Shown piece by piece: positions 21,840 to 33,274 of a DNA stretch of 64,000 nt. Each line of letters opens with the position of its first letter. Within the stretch, counting starts at the first letter, position 1. A program made the translations under genes and the position numbers. Below the pieces are notes generated by a model. It was given only the letters and a program-made list of their open reading frames with translations. It did not search any database and was not told the DNA's origin. This DNA is from Bradysia coprophila (Eukaryota > Arthropoda > Insecta > Diptera > Sciaridae), in contig NC_050738.1 in NCBI RefSeq assembly GCF_014529535.1, forward strand, positions 9,519,410-9,583,409. The letters run 5' to 3'.

Positions 21840-22530
21840 TACATCTTTGCGCCGCAGGCAAATTTTGTGATGTCTTTGTGTAATAAATATTTAGTTGGAA
21901 CAAGAAATGGTTCCGATTTTCAATACTTTTTCCGAAATAGTTAGAAATAGTTAGAAAAGTAAAAAAACAAAAAAAAAGTAAGTCACTATCGCTTCTTTAA
22001 AAAAAAAGTCAGAATTAGTGAGAAAAGTAAGTCACATGCCGCCCTGGCATGGCGGGTGAAACACAAATCTTGACAATTTAGACATGTATATAGATCATTT
22101 TCATGGCCTTGTAAACGTCAGACACGATCCCAACTGTCAGACATGTCGAAAAATATCGAACGAATTGAACGAACGATTTTCATATAAAAATCAGTAAATT
22201 GAACGCTCGTAAAAGGCGTCATGAAGAGCGGACGTGTTTCATCACAGCTCTCATAAACAAATTATTTCTTGTGCAACTTCATTTATTCTGTGACAATTTT
22301 CTTAATTTTAATAATTTTACATCCGTGATTAATAGTGAACAGTGATTCCACCTTGCAATTTTATAGATTTTTGACAAAATCAAAATTTATTTCTTTTCAT
22401 TTTTCAACTCGCTATACAATTGTGTATGAATTTGGTCTTTTGTGTGTGACCTTTGTAATATTTTAATTGTTTGCGTACATGTGCTTCGAGTGAGTAAAAA
22501 TCAGTGTTTGAATTGGATCGCTAAATGCCA
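21840..22530. other. Intergenic, no gene seen
   Basis: Contains AT-rich sequence and an internal near-duplication of AATAGTTAGAAA. No exon was recognised. Confidence 0.4.
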
Positions 22531-22541
22531 TCATAATGCGA

Positions 22542-23062
22542 TGAGTGATGCAATTGGTTCGAAAGAACTTTTGCCGGAAGGCGTAATGGTTGGTCTCTCA
22601 TAAAGTCCGACTTTAATGTTCCTAGGAACTTTTTGGCCTTTGGGCTTTCGGTTCGAATGTGAACTTTTCTTTTGTTTTACAGATTTGGACATTCATTTAT
22701 TTGTCTCTTCTACATGAAAAACAATGCAGCTTAAATTACATTTATGCTGTGTGTATGTATGTATGTGTCATTGTTGTTTTTAGTGTTCGGGAACACAATG
22801 ACTTCGTTTTTATTGTCATGCTTTCATTACTAATAATATGAAAAAATATGTTGACAAAACCGAATGTTTTCTCAGGTGCGGCCTGGAGAAACAGATCTTT
22901 GCAACCGGAGGAAATTCCAAACTACTTAGCTAGCTTGGATGATCCCAAAAAACTGCAAATGTCTAACCAAAAAATAGTGAGCACAATAGGCCCAACGGAG
23001 GCCTCCGTGCGCGTTCTGCACAGAAATGAGCAGAACAACACTACCCTTAATAAAAAAAAAAA
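22542..23062 (+). other. Possible retroposed or exon fragments ending in a poly(A) run
   Basis: A short frame from ATG 22542 reads MSDAIGSKELLPEGVMV. A second open segment, after a TTTTCTCAG acceptor-like site at about 22875, reads AAWRNRSLQPEEIPNY and continues to LHRNEQNNTTLN. It then meets AATAAA followed by about 18 adenines (to 23068). The second segment has good protein character but is not recognised. The terminal A-run suggests a retroposed 3' end, or the tail of a small unknown gene. Confidence 0.35.
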
Positions 23063-23177
23063 AAAAAAATTGAACGCAGTTAACGTCAATTGATTGAGGT
23101 TAAGAACTACTTGACGAAAAATTAAGTGGGGTTACGTTGACAAGTACCGTATAATGAAAATGATCTATAGACTGTTA

Positions 23178-23370
23178 TGATCAGAGCGAGAGAACCAAAG
23201 ACTAGTTAATTATAACTTGCCTTGTGGTACTTGTCAAAATATTCCTTTCTCTTTCAACTCATGTTACGTTGAGAGCGAGAGGACCGAAGACCAGTCTATT
23301 TATAAGTTGTCTTGGGGTTGTTATCAAAATATTTCTTTCTCTTTCATCGTAACGCTCTATTGTTTGAAAA
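23178..23370 (+). repeat. Dimeric repeat, about 89-bp unit (copy A)
   Basis: Two tandem units, each reading GAGCGAGAGRACC, then AACTTGCCTTGTGG or its variant, then CAAAATATTYCTTTCTCTTTC. The units are offset by 89 bp. An inverted copy of the same dimer lies at 35680-35862. Confidence 0.8.
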
Positions 23371-23799
23371 GTCAACTTGAAAAACAATTTAATTTAATTT
23401 AATCGTCATATAAAATTTTCCAAACCTGTAGTTGGCGCTGAAGTAAAATTTTGACTCCACCGCTTTCGGGATCAACTCGAAAGTGTCTTAACCTGTTCTT
23501 TCAGAACCTTGGTATAATAAAAATATGTAAAAAATCAAAAACCCACTCGCTTGACGAACGAATAATACGAGAACAAATTCCTTCATCTATTGGAGACAGG
23601 ACATTATAATTCAAATTTTGAATAAAGCGCCGAAATGAGCGGATTACTGGGGACGGACACTTTGTAAACTTTGATGACTTCGATGGGATGGGTTATTTTG
23701 ACAGAAGTATATAATGGATAGATAAGTACAGATAATCAGCAGGAAAAAAAATTGTTTATATTTTGATCTGGATGTGTAATTTATAAAAACCAATCAGCT
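23371..23799. other. 5' flank of RIC8A
   Basis: No exon recognised. It should contain the RIC8A promoter. Confidence 0.45.
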
Positions 23800-25999
23800 A
23801 TGGATCATAAAGACTTGGAAATTATCCAGTCCGGTGATGTGGAACAAAGTGGTGCTGTATTCAAACGGTTCGTCGAAAAGGTAAAACAAATTAGTGAACG
23901 ACAACGAAAACATTGATTTTATCAGTGGCAGCAATTTGATGGTGTTTTTCCCTTCCACCTGACAGCATTCGCAAACCTTTGATTTCACCGTATTCAATCA
24001 ATCGGGTCAATGGCCTATTATTTGGAACAGCATTTTTACCATTTTAAAAACACCCGACGCCAATCCCGACATATTTCCGCAGTGTTTGGCATCGGTGCGA
24101 ATATTGAGTCGAAACAAGAGTAACCTGAATCATGCGACTGTTGATCAGTTCGATTGTTTATTGAACATTGCAAACATTGGCACACATAACATCGATTGTG
24201 GCAGTGAGGTGTCGGTGGAAGCATTGAAATGTTTGTGCAATTTGGTGTTTCAGAGTGAGAAATGTCAAGCGATGTGTCTGAAAAATGCATCCATCGAGGG
24301 AATTGTCAAACGACTGAGGACATACAAGTAAGTTCAAAGTGCCTACAGACATCTCATCTGGTTATCTATAAATCTCTGGCTAATATAGCAAAGCAAATTG
24401 CATGGGAAAACCAATCAAGTGATTTATTCAATAATTGTACTAATTGACCGTCTACGTCTGTGAAGGGTCAGTTGTGAGCTACCTCACTGGCATGACAGGG
24501 AACATTTGAAAGTCGGTCGTTTCGAGAATTGTGGTTCCCTGAAGCAGCCAACAAAGACAAATTTCCACTCGCCAGCCCTAATCCCCCTTTTTTTATGGAT
24601 TATCCAACCGCTAATTCAACAAATCGTTTCACGTTTCCAGAGATCACAACGTAAACTATGAACTACAATTCTTCGACATGAAACTATTGTTCATCATAAC
24701 CGGACTGAACCCGAACGTTCGCACCAAAGTGCGGGACGACTTTCATGGCCTAACGTATTTGGTCGAAACATTGGATATGATAATGAGAGATCAGCGAAAG
24801 CAAAATTACTTACCGGACAAGCATATCGATTTGCTGTGCGAAATTTTAAAGGTCCTCTTCAACATCACCGTACGCAATGAAACATCGGTGGCCACCGAAG
24901 AGGAGGAAGAAATCCAATTCCGTCGATTGTCGGTGGTGCTGCACGATCTGTTGCTATGTAAATCGTACAACAAAGAGAAACAGAATGAATTGTGTTCGAA
25001 CACGGTGAATTTGTTGACGAACGTGCCGACGGCCTGTTTTTCAGAATTGATAATTTCCATTCACGACGATGACGACGTTTCACATATCAAGGAGTTTGAG
25101 AGGCACGATATGACGGCTGTTGATGTGCTGCTCGCATTTTTAAAGGGACGATTGGACAATGTTCAGGTAAATGATCAAAAAAATGTTTTCTAAAATTCGA
25201 AGCAGTGGCTCATTCGAACACACTTCCTGAGCACTAAATAACTCGAATTGGCTCAAGGAACACAAGACGTATGACCATTTTTCGCGAATTTTCAGAAATT
25301 GTCTGTTCAACAAGAACTTTTGTCGCCGATTCTAATGGTACTAGTCAAATGTGTTCGAAGCAATAGCATTGAGCGTCGATATATACGTTCAGTCATTTTG
25401 CCACCGCTAAGAGATGTGCAGAATCGGCCTGAGGTCGGTAATGAACTACGAAATCAACTTTGCCGATTGCTAACGACTCCAGCCACACAAGTTCGTGATT
25501 TAACTGCTGAATTATTGTTCGTCATATGCAAAGAAAATGGTGAGTGTTCTCTCCTGTTGCAAATGTGGTTGAAATGGTTTCAACCGAACCGATTATATCG
25601 ATTTCAGTTTGTCGTATGACCAAATACACCGGTTACGGTAATGCAGCCGGATTATTTGCGAATCGTGGTCTGCTGGGTGGTCATGGTGGTCCGTCCACTG
25701 ATTACTCATCGGAAAGCGAAGACAGCGACACGGAAGAGTATAAACAAATTCAACATGCCATCAATCCGGTGTTGGGCTGTTACGATCCGCCGCGACCCGA
25801 TCCCTTTGCTGGCATGTCCGACGAACAGAAGGAATACGAAGCGATGAAATTAGTGAATTTGATGGATCAACTCAATCGGCAAGGTGTTGTTCAACCGTGC
25901 AGAATCGGAGCTGACGGTCGACCGGAAGCGGTCGAACACATTTTGGAACTACAAGAGGGTATACCACAGCAGCAATTGGATCATAAACGAAAGACTTAA
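23800..25999 (+). CDS. RIC8A: RIC8A/synembryn, chaperone and exchange factor for G-alpha
   Basis: RIC8 proteins fold nascent G-alpha subunits and act as receptor-independent exchange factors; in flies the single gene is needed for asymmetric division and G-protein signalling. Exons 23800-23880, 23966-24327, 24641-25166, 25296-25539 and 25608-25999 join with consistent phases (0,2,0,1), giving 534 residues, the usual size. Armadillo-like helical repeats are visible. Diagnostic blocks are [55 protein letters not shown] and the highly conserved [17 protein letters not shown]. An acidic Ser/Asp stretch ([14 protein letters not shown]) follows, resembling the CK2-phosphorylated segment of vertebrate RIC8A. 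AATAAA lies at 26135-26140. Confidence 0.95.
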
Positions 26000-26134
26000 G
26001 CCAAAGATTGTTTTTTAAGCGAAAGTAACTTTTTTTAATTTATCATTCGTGTCCGATCTAAGTGTTTCCCAGCTATAAGAAAAGAATAACTAAGAAAATT
26101 TTATCATTAAAAGTCGATGTATTCATGTTGTTTA

Positions 26135-26140
26135 AATAAA
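26135..26140 (+). terminator. Polyadenylation signal of RIC8A
   Basis: AATAAA lies 136 bp beyond the stop codon. Confidence 0.6.
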
Positions 26141-27385
26141 ATTCGCTGTAATGACCTTTCTGAACACATAAAATGTTAGAGCGGAGAGTGGTCCAACAAG
26201 ACATATTCGGATAGAATCATTATCCCGGGATTCGTTACAGTGATTGGTGATTGGAATTTTTCCTTCCAAAATTTCTGTAAGATTCTCTTTCTGTAATGAG
26301 TACGGTGAATTTTAATGGTCTATCGAATTTAAAGTGATGAAGTTGCACACTTCGAGCATATCTTCTTGATGTTAGAAACTTTTTTGCACACAAGTGGGAC
26401 TACTATTTGGTGCAAATTTGTCTGAAATGTGCAGACTGCTAGTCACTTTAAATTAAACCAATCAATGTTAGCCGTTTTACGCATACTAAAGAGAAAATTG
26501 TCAGAGTGGACCTCTCCATTAGGTAGAAAAATAATTCCCCTTTTGCTCAGTGTAGTCGGCCTTTTCAAAAGCATTTTTACCGATCGATGTTGGAAACTGT
26601 TCTAGAGTTGCAATTATTTTATAACTTTCAACAACATTTTTAATCTTAAAAAATTGACTTACAGTCGGTGATATATTTAAAATGAGAAAACAGAAATAAA
26701 ATAAGCTTTTAACTCGTACATGCTGTCGTTTTAGTTTCTTATACTTTGATACTAGGAGACCTTTTTCTTTGTGAATAAGAATCCGGGCGTTTTACTAGAG
26801 GGCAGAGGCTATTTTGAGGAAATTGTTTTACATTTTTTTTCCCAATTTTCTCTACATTTCACTAGGTCCCACCTTTTGGGCGGGTCAGGTCCCTTGACTG
26901 ACAATTTTTTCAATATATTTTTGACCATTTTCATTGTTGAACTTCCGAAGCATCACTGATACAAATGCCTACATTTAATATATCGATTACTCTAAACATG
27001 ACAACGAAATTTGACAGAAAAAGTTCTTCAAATAAACCTTCGAAGACCGAATGATCTTTGAGTTCTCATTTTTCTTATAAATTTGTAGCAAGATTTTCAA
27101 TCAACCACAAATCGTAAATAAAATGCGACTCGTGTGAGCTATCCCACTCGTATGAGCTATCTATTATTCTGTTTGATTGCCATTTTGTCAAATTTAATCA
27201 GAGTACATGCGAAGTTTTACAAATGTGGAACGATGAGAGGACTCTTTCACTTTGGTAAAAAATTAAAAAAAAACGATAGATGTACTTGCCGAACTTACAG
27301 TTTTGTACAAAAAGGAAGTCGTCCGGTATTTTACAAAACCGTCACTCGTGAATAAAATGTGGATGGTAATAAACGACCGATAAAT
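26141..27385. other. Intergenic, no gene seen
   Basis: AT-rich, with no exon recognised. A block near 27123-27165 (CGACTCGTG, then CACTCGTATG) recurs near 27872-27910, so an old repeat is present twice. Confidence 0.45.
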
Positions 27386-27387
27386 TA

Positions 27388-27511
27388 CAGTGAACGACAT
27401 CTCAAATGTCTAACTGTCAAATTTTTCTGAGAATTTTATTGTGTCATTGCAAATTCACAATGACATTCTCTGAAAAAAATGACAGTGAGACATTTGAGAT
27501 GTCGTTCACTG
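27388..27511. repeat. 124-bp MITE with CAGTGAACGACATCTC ends and TA duplication
   Basis: The inverted ends CAGTGAACGACATCTCAAAT and its complement at 27492-27511 are perfect, and the pairing extends inward. TA flanks both sides (27386-27387 and 27512-27513). TA duplication with CAGTG ends is typical of Tc1/mariner-derived MITEs. Confidence 0.88.
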
Positions 27512-27533
27512 TAATTAATTTTTTTTTTTTTTT

Positions 27534-27583
27534 CGTTTCTTCACTTTTGTCGATTCAGAAAACGACAAAAGTGAGGAATTGAC
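27534..27583. repeat. Short palindrome
   Basis: CTTCACTTTTGTCG pairs with CGACAAAAGTGAGG around a short loop. Confidence 0.65.
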
Positions 27584-27595
27584 AAAACGTCTTTA

Positions 27596-27690
27596 AGTTA
27601 CATTTTGTAAAAAGATGAATTCCCTAGGAACGAACAGAACGCCTTCTCATTACATTTTGTAAAAGGATGAATTCGCTAGGAACGACCCGC
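27596..27690 (+). repeat. Direct repeat of about 35 bp, two copies
   Basis: TACATTTTGTAAAA, followed by GATGAATTC and CTAGGAACGA, occurs twice about 53 bp apart with few differences. Confidence 0.75.
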
Positions 27691-28101
27691 CTTTGCTTTA
27701 TATTTCCAAAATCGACAAAGAGTGAAGGAAAGACAATTTTTTTTTTACTTTTTACTGATTTACTGAAGAGGTGCCAGCGACATGTACCACATTTCTATCG
27801 GTATTTTATTATTTTTTATCGGTAAAATTGAATTTTTCTATTGTTCGAATATAATATCCCATAAAATTATTACGACTCGTGAGAATTACTCCACACTCGT
27901 ATGGGAGTTGTAACATATTTTGTTTGATTGTTGGAATAATGAATTTAAAAAAAATATTCAGAAATTTGTTGAGAATGACTTATATCTTATATTGCCTACA
28001 AAGAATGATGGTTACATTCATAGTGTGCTCACGACATTTTTCTGCCGTAAGAGCTTGAGTAAAAAAAAACATCTTTCTTTGGTAGTAGACGCATTAAATT
28101 T

Positions 28102-28220
28102 GTTAGTCAACTATCAAATTTGATAGTCAACTATCAAGTTGTTAGTCAACTATCAAATTTGATAGTCAACTATCAAATTTGATAGTCAACTATCAAGTTG
28201 ATAGTCAACTATCAAATTGT
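28102..28220. repeat. Tandem array of six 19-20-bp palindromic units
   Basis: Units of the form GATAGTCAACTATCAAATTT follow one another. Each joins its neighbour to give TTGATAGTCAACTATCAA, an 8-bp-arm hairpin with a two-base loop. Variants replace GATAG by GTTAG or end in AAGTT. Confidence 0.9.
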
Positions 28221-28859
28221 TAGCAGTTCACTAACAAGAGATGTTTACCGGTTAGAGGCTGGGCATGTAGTGCTGAAATTTTTCTTTCTACTTGTTTCAT
28301 GCACATTATCGAAAACATACTTATACGATTTACACACACTACGCAACAAAATCAAATTGCATCAAAGTAATCTTTTTCGATTGAGGCTATAATCAACAGT
28401 GTAAAATCCTGTTTTTCTGGGATAGCTTCCAGATCCTTCGTCCCACATAGCCCATCTTCGAACTTAGCCTCGGTATTTTACTTCCACAAATTTAAAAAAA
28501 AGATTCATCCAAATTGGTTAAAAATTACTCAAGTTATCGTGCCCTCAACGAAAAACTGTTACCCACATTTAACGTTTTTCATAGCATTTCATACATTTTC
28601 AATCACAGTGAACCTTTTTGTTACCCACATTTTTCGGTATTTTCTGGTGTAAGACCCTGACTTTCAGTCAAGGGAATTACGTTTTCCCAAATTTTCTCAA
28701 AAACCATTTTCGGGAAAATAGGGAAAAGTTGGAAAATGTAGGAAGAATCGGAAAAAATACGAAAACATTTTACTCAGAATAGTCCCTGATATAGGGTGTA
28801 CTGATTTTAAGATATATCAAGCTGAGCTTGGGTGAATTGCATTATTCGTAAAGTCAGGC
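28221..28859. other. Intergenic, no gene seen
   Basis: Contains a CCATTTTCGGGAAAATAGGGAAAA-like low-complexity tract near 28690-28760. Nothing coding was recognised. Confidence 0.4.
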
Positions 28860-29320
28860 GAACCCTACCTTAGTGTACTACGACACCTATTCAAAAGCTC
28901 TATTCTATGGCCAACGAGATTAGAACTCTATAAAACAATGGTGAGGCCAACCGTTTTGTATGGTTGTGAGACATGGACGCTGACAAACACGCGAAAACGC
29001 GGGGCTATTAGAGAGTAAAATGTTACTCAAAATCTGTGGCCCCGTCCAGGAAAACAACGTGTGGAGAGCAAGGAGCAACAAAGAGTTGAGTGATCTTTCT
29101 GCCGGTGAAACATAGAAGCAATCAAATCATCTAGACTTGGTAGTAAGAATGGATAACGATATAGCAGCAAAACGAATACTTCACACGATCGCAACATTAG
29201 ATGTCGAACAAGAGGTAGACCGCGGATTGACACAGTTGAAGATGACGTAAAGAAGCTGAAGATTAGTAATTGAAAGAAGGTTGCCGACGAATGCTAATAA
29301 CGAATTGTGGTGCAGACAGC
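28860..29320 (+). mobile_element. Degenerate non-LTR retrotransposon reverse-transcriptase tail
   Basis: Translated across frames, the segment gives LYKTMVRPTVLYGCETWTL, then KMLLKICGPVQENNVWRARS, then VRMDNDIAAKR and RGRPRIDTVEDDVKKLKI. This is the characteristic C-terminal order of LINE endonuclease-reverse transcriptases common in insects. Several frameshifts and stops separate the blocks, so it is an inactive 3' fragment. It runs on the plus strand; the minus-strand open frames here are shadows. Confidence 0.85.
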
Positions 29321-29975
29321 CAAAATCCAGTTGGGTTTGTGGCATATAAGTAAGTACGTGTCGTCTTGTATAGCAAAATGTATAAGAACCAAAAAATTTC
29401 GGGTCAAACACCAGAAAGGAATTGAAGCGGCAGAAGTAACAGACTCAATGGTTAGCGTCGTATATTTTTGCTGTTTGGTTTAAATATAATAAATACTAAA
29501 ACCTACATTGCAACAAAAGGTTTAAGGAAGGTTTTTTAGAGTGTTCCAGTTCTTTATAACACAATTGTGGTCCGTACCCTCAACTGTTCGAAAACTATAC
29601 TAACTGTTGGAAATGAAACACTCTATCTTTCAAGGACAAAAAAGTGTGTAAAAACCTACATCATGTCATACACCAACGCTTTGCATACACACATCTATGT
29701 AATAAAATTAAATTAAAAAAATTTCTTTCGTTTCTAACGAACCAGGTTACACGAGTGTTTTCAACCTTTTCCTCCCCAGTTGTATAAATAACTGTAATCG
29801 GTATTCCACTACCATATCGACGGTAAAAATATCTTCGACGGCAAATGGCAACACTGAACATGACATTCAATTCAAAAACACTTATCATTGCAACAACTTC
29901 ACTTCATTGCACAGCAGAAAGTTTTTTGTTGGTCTTCTAGTTGAAATAGTCTGTTACTGTGAATCCGGTGGAAAT
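29321..29975. other. Intergenic and 5' flank of PSMA1
   Basis: No coding exon recognised. The PSMA1 promoter and 5'UTR lie at the right end. Confidence 0.45.
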
Positions 29976-31059
29976 ATGGTAAATTAATAGTTTAACTAAG
30001 CATTTAATGTTAGAGAATTGCAGTTCGTATTTCCCTGCTGAAATTCGCTGTTTAACACACATTGAATGCATTGAAACTAGCACAACACAAAACATAACCA
30101 TAAAGCGGGCGCTGATGAACTTTTTTCTCTCTTCTAATTCCAGTTTCGAAATCAATACGACAGCGATGTGACGGTGTGGTCACCCCAAGGAAGACTTCAT
30201 CAAGTGGAATACGCTATGGAGGCCGTTAAGCTCGGATCGGCTACAGTTGGTTTAAAGGGCCGTGATTATGCAGTTGTTGTTGCCTTGAAGCGCGCCTCAT
30301 CCGAACTGGCATCATACCAGAAGAAAATCATCCCTATCGATGACCATTTGGGCATTTCCATTGCTGGCATCACAGCTGATGCTCGTGTGCTGAGCCGTTA
30401 TATGCGACAAGAATGTTTGAATTACAAGTACTCCAATGACACCGTCTACCCGGCGTCAAGATTGATCATGAATCTAGGAAATAAAATGCAATCGTGTACG
30501 CAACGCTACGATCGTCGTCCTTATGGCGTTGGATTGCTTGTGGCTGCATATGATGACCAAGGTCCTCATATCTACGAAGTCGTTCCCAGCGCAAACTATT
30601 TCTCGGTCAAAGCGATGTCAATTGGTTCGCGATCACAGAGCGCTAGAACTTACTTGGAGAAGCATTTAGAAAAATTCAGCCAATGCTCAAAAGAAGAGTT
30701 GATCAAACATGGTTTGGAAGCATTGAAAGGAACGCTGCCCAACGAAGACCTTCTTACCAGTTCTGTATGTCAAACAAAAATAATTAGATTTTGATTACAC
30801 GTCTCACAATAATGTTCCTTTACAGAATATCTCCATTGGAGTAGTCGGAAAAGGAGAAAATTTCCATATACTGGACGACAAAGAGAATCAAGCTTATGTC
30901 GATTCTATTGAAAAAAGAAAGCCTGGCGGTGGGCCTGATGATGATCCTGGTGCAGGTGGTTCTTCATTGCCTTCTGGACCCGGTCCGATTGATCAACCAT
31001 CAGCTGCTGAACCGGGGGACCGCGATCCCTTAGTTGCCGTGGCTATGGAAACTCACTAA
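29976..31059 (+). CDS. PSMA1: 20S proteasome subunit alpha-1 (alpha type 1)
   Basis: This subunit is part of the outer alpha ring of the 20S proteasome. The first exon contributes only the ATG (29976-29978), directly followed by GTAAAT. Exons 30144-30764 and 30826-31059 complete a 285-residue protein. The mature start, [18 protein letters not shown], carries the N-terminal alpha-subunit signature ([15 protein letters not shown]). The body shows [21 protein letters not shown] and [16 protein letters not shown], all typical of PSMA1. The C-terminal tail is Pro/Gly/Asp-rich and divergent, as is usual for this subunit. AATAAA is at 31326-31331, after a strong 3'UTR hairpin. Confidence 0.95.
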
Positions 31060-31194
31060 ATGATGCAAAGGAAAATGACGACGATCCGACGGTAATTTCG
31101 CATTTGAAGCGAGAACATTTTGTTTCAAGTTTCTGTGACATTGCTTTGGATTTTCGTACCAATTGTGGTGGTTCTGTTAATTGCGTCGATGTGT

Positions 31195-31255
31195 GGGTGG
31201 GAATTTGAATTTGATTTTTCATCGAGTTGTTGAGATTTAATTCAAATTCCCACCC
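31195..31255 (+). promoter_or_regulatory. Perfect 17-bp-arm hairpin in the PSMA1 3'UTR
   Basis: GGGTGGGAATTTGAATT (31195-31211) is exactly complementary to AATTCAAATTCCCACCC (31239-31255), with a 27-base loop. It lies between the PSMA1 stop and its AATAAA, so it should fold in the mRNA. It may be a MITE remnant or a regulatory stem. Confidence 0.65.
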
Positions 31256-31325
31256 ATCAGACACATTCAAAAACAAATTGTAAAGGTCGATCCTTTCTAT
31301 CCAATCAATTTAAAATATTTTTACC

Positions 31326-31331
31326 AATAAA
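31326..31331 (+). terminator. Polyadenylation signal of PSMA1
   Basis: AATAAA lies 267 bp past the stop codon. Confidence 0.6.
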
Positions 31332-31601
31332 GCGGCTCCATTAAATTGTGCATTACAATTAATTGATTTTATTTCCGATTCTTTAATTTCCGAATAAGAA
31401 TATTTTGTCAATATGTCTTTCGCCAAAACATTTGACGGAATAAATTTCTTGAACTTTTTTCCGTCAATGGTGAGGCACATCTTCTAGAACGTGTTCCTCA
31501 ATCAGAAGTGTTATTATAAAAACTGATTTTTAACGTTACAAATATAGAAATCAGGCGATTCTGGGAAAATACTCGGATGGACTTTACGTCGAACTATTCT
31601 T

Positions 31602-31720
31602 AAAGCAATGATTAAATCTATTACTTCATTTGTGTAAATGTCTTCTAGTGTTTGATTCAACATCTATCACCTTAATATTCATATCAAAAATTTCGCTATA
31701 TAAGAGAACACTAGCCAGAG
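31602..31720 (-). repeat. Dispersed TATATA/TATCGATA family, copy 2 (partial)
   Basis: Contains AAATCTATTACTTCATTTG, then GCTATATAAGAGAACACTAGCC. The TATCGATA end is missing. Confidence 0.7.
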
Positions 31721-31772
31721 AGGCAAAAAAGAGTACAAAAGCGTTGCATTCGAGAATAAAAAAAGACAGTTG

Positions 31773-31845
31773 CACGCGAAACGCACTTGCGAAAGTGCCT
31801 TGAGTGACAGCTGGCAAAAAAAGTACTATTTTATAAGAAAATCGT
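31773..31845. repeat. Truncated relative of the CAACGCACTTCAAG MITE
   Basis: Reads AAACGCACTT, then GAGTGACAGCTGGCAA, then AGTACTATTTT..AAAATCGTTT, in the same order as the left half of the element at 12981-13132. No right terminus was found. Confidence 0.55.
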
Positions 31846-32636
31846 TTTGTAAGGACAACCAATTTGTGGTGTTTCACGTGAGGATGAGAATTATTAACAA
31901 ATGTTCGATGAAATAACTAAGTTTTGAGAGATTCTTTTGTTGATCTTAAAAATATTCCATCAAAACTTTCAAAAAACCAACCAATTTTTTGGTGAATGGT
32001 TTACATAATACCTGGATAGGTCTTGAGCCGTAGGCGCCGAAACCACTCTAAATGTTTTTTTCGACGATGTACTGGCTGGTCTCTAAAAGTCGAAAAATCA
32101 TGTTTTCGCGTGTGAATTTTACGAATCTAAAATCATGATCATGGGTTCATTGGAGAGCTAAAGTCAAGAACTCCTTGGGACTTGGAACTGAGCAGTTTAT
32201 GAAAATTCCGTTGAATTCTCAGAGCTGGTCAAATGACCACAACCAAATCTAGATTTTATTCAAGGCCAGGTGAATTTGTTTACAAATTTTTGCGATAGTA
32301 AACACCTTCACCTGGCCTTAAAGCTAACAAAAATTCGTGGCCGTTGTTGCGACCGTAAATTTTTTTATTAAAAGGATTATGATGAAAAGATATCACCAAA
32401 AATGAAATATGAGACACACAAATGTAGGCTACAATTTTAGCTAAGCATTATATGCCTCTAACACTGAACACTTACGGTTGAGACCTCTCCAGGCATAAAT
32501 AACTTTTTATATATGTCTCTGTATAGTAAAACGTATATTCTGTACTTATCAGGAGAGGTAATTCGGGTTTGTCTTTGCCTCGACACAAAATATATATTCT
32601 GATTCGATTGTCTACAACCACGGCAGAGAAAAAAAT
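31846..32636. other. Intergenic, no gene seen
   Basis: A segment near 32010-32100 (GGATAGGTCTTGAGCCG, then GAAACCACTCTAAAT) weakly resembles the inner part of the foldback element at 57603-58222. No coding exon seen. Confidence 0.4.
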
Positions 32637-32791
32637 GAACCAGGCAGGAGCGATACATTTTTGAAACGTTAAATAAGGGACCCAACACAACTGTATGAAA
32701 ATGAACGCAAATGAACATTGACAGAAATTGCAAAATTTTATTCGCAAGACACAAAGGCTACTATAGATAATTCAGGTCCCTAGTCAAATCA

Positions 32792-33016
32792 GGTATCGGA
32801 TAATCTGGCACACGGTGCCAAATGAACGCACTTTTAAACTACGTAAAAGGTGAACTCGCACACGAAAGTTTATTGCTGCAAATGCTTTTTAGCCATGTCA
32901 TCGACTTAATGACTCTTTTTACAAAATTTTGGTATCGAAAAATCGCGTGCGAGTTCACCTTTTACGTATTTGAAAAATGCGTTATTTTGGCACCGTGTGC
33001 GAAATTACCCCACGCC
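32792..33016. repeat. 225-bp MITE inserted in a foldback arm, 8-bp duplication
   Basis: The termini GGTATCGGATAATCTGGCAC and GTGCGAAATTACCCCACGCC are inverted repeats with a few mismatches, and CACACGGTGCCAAA extends the pairing. Flanks are the exact 8-bp duplication TCAAATCA (32784-32791 and 33017-33024). The opposite arm of the host element retains an uninterrupted copy of the site near 33385-33395. An 8-bp duplication fits hAT or P superfamilies. Confidence 0.9.
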
Positions 33017-33156
33017 TCAAATCAAGCGTTCCTGCCTGGTTTACTTTACTCTACCGTTCTACAACAAAATCTTATCTAGATATTCATATCAATTGTCAAA
33101 AATAGCAAATGTTTTCTATTTCTTCTCCTTATATTCTGATCTTTATCAAAATAAAA

Positions 33157-33274
33157 CAATCGCTAAACCGAACTGGTGTGCATACGGTATTTTGCACCAG
33201 CTGGTCACATACAATTCCAAATGGGACCAGCTGGTGCAAAATAACGTATGCACACCAGTTCGGTTTAGCGATTG
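33157..33274. repeat. 118-bp near-perfect palindrome
   Basis: CAATCGCTAAACCGAACTGG at the left and CCAGTTCGGTTTAGCGATTG at the right are exact complements. Pairing continues inward (GTGTGCATACG, TATTTTGCACCAGCTGGTC) to a loop of about 19 bases. Confidence 0.92.

Noticed and set aside
29027..29411. Minus-strand open frames over the LINE remnant
   Set aside because: The coding similarity is on the plus strand; these are antisense shadows.
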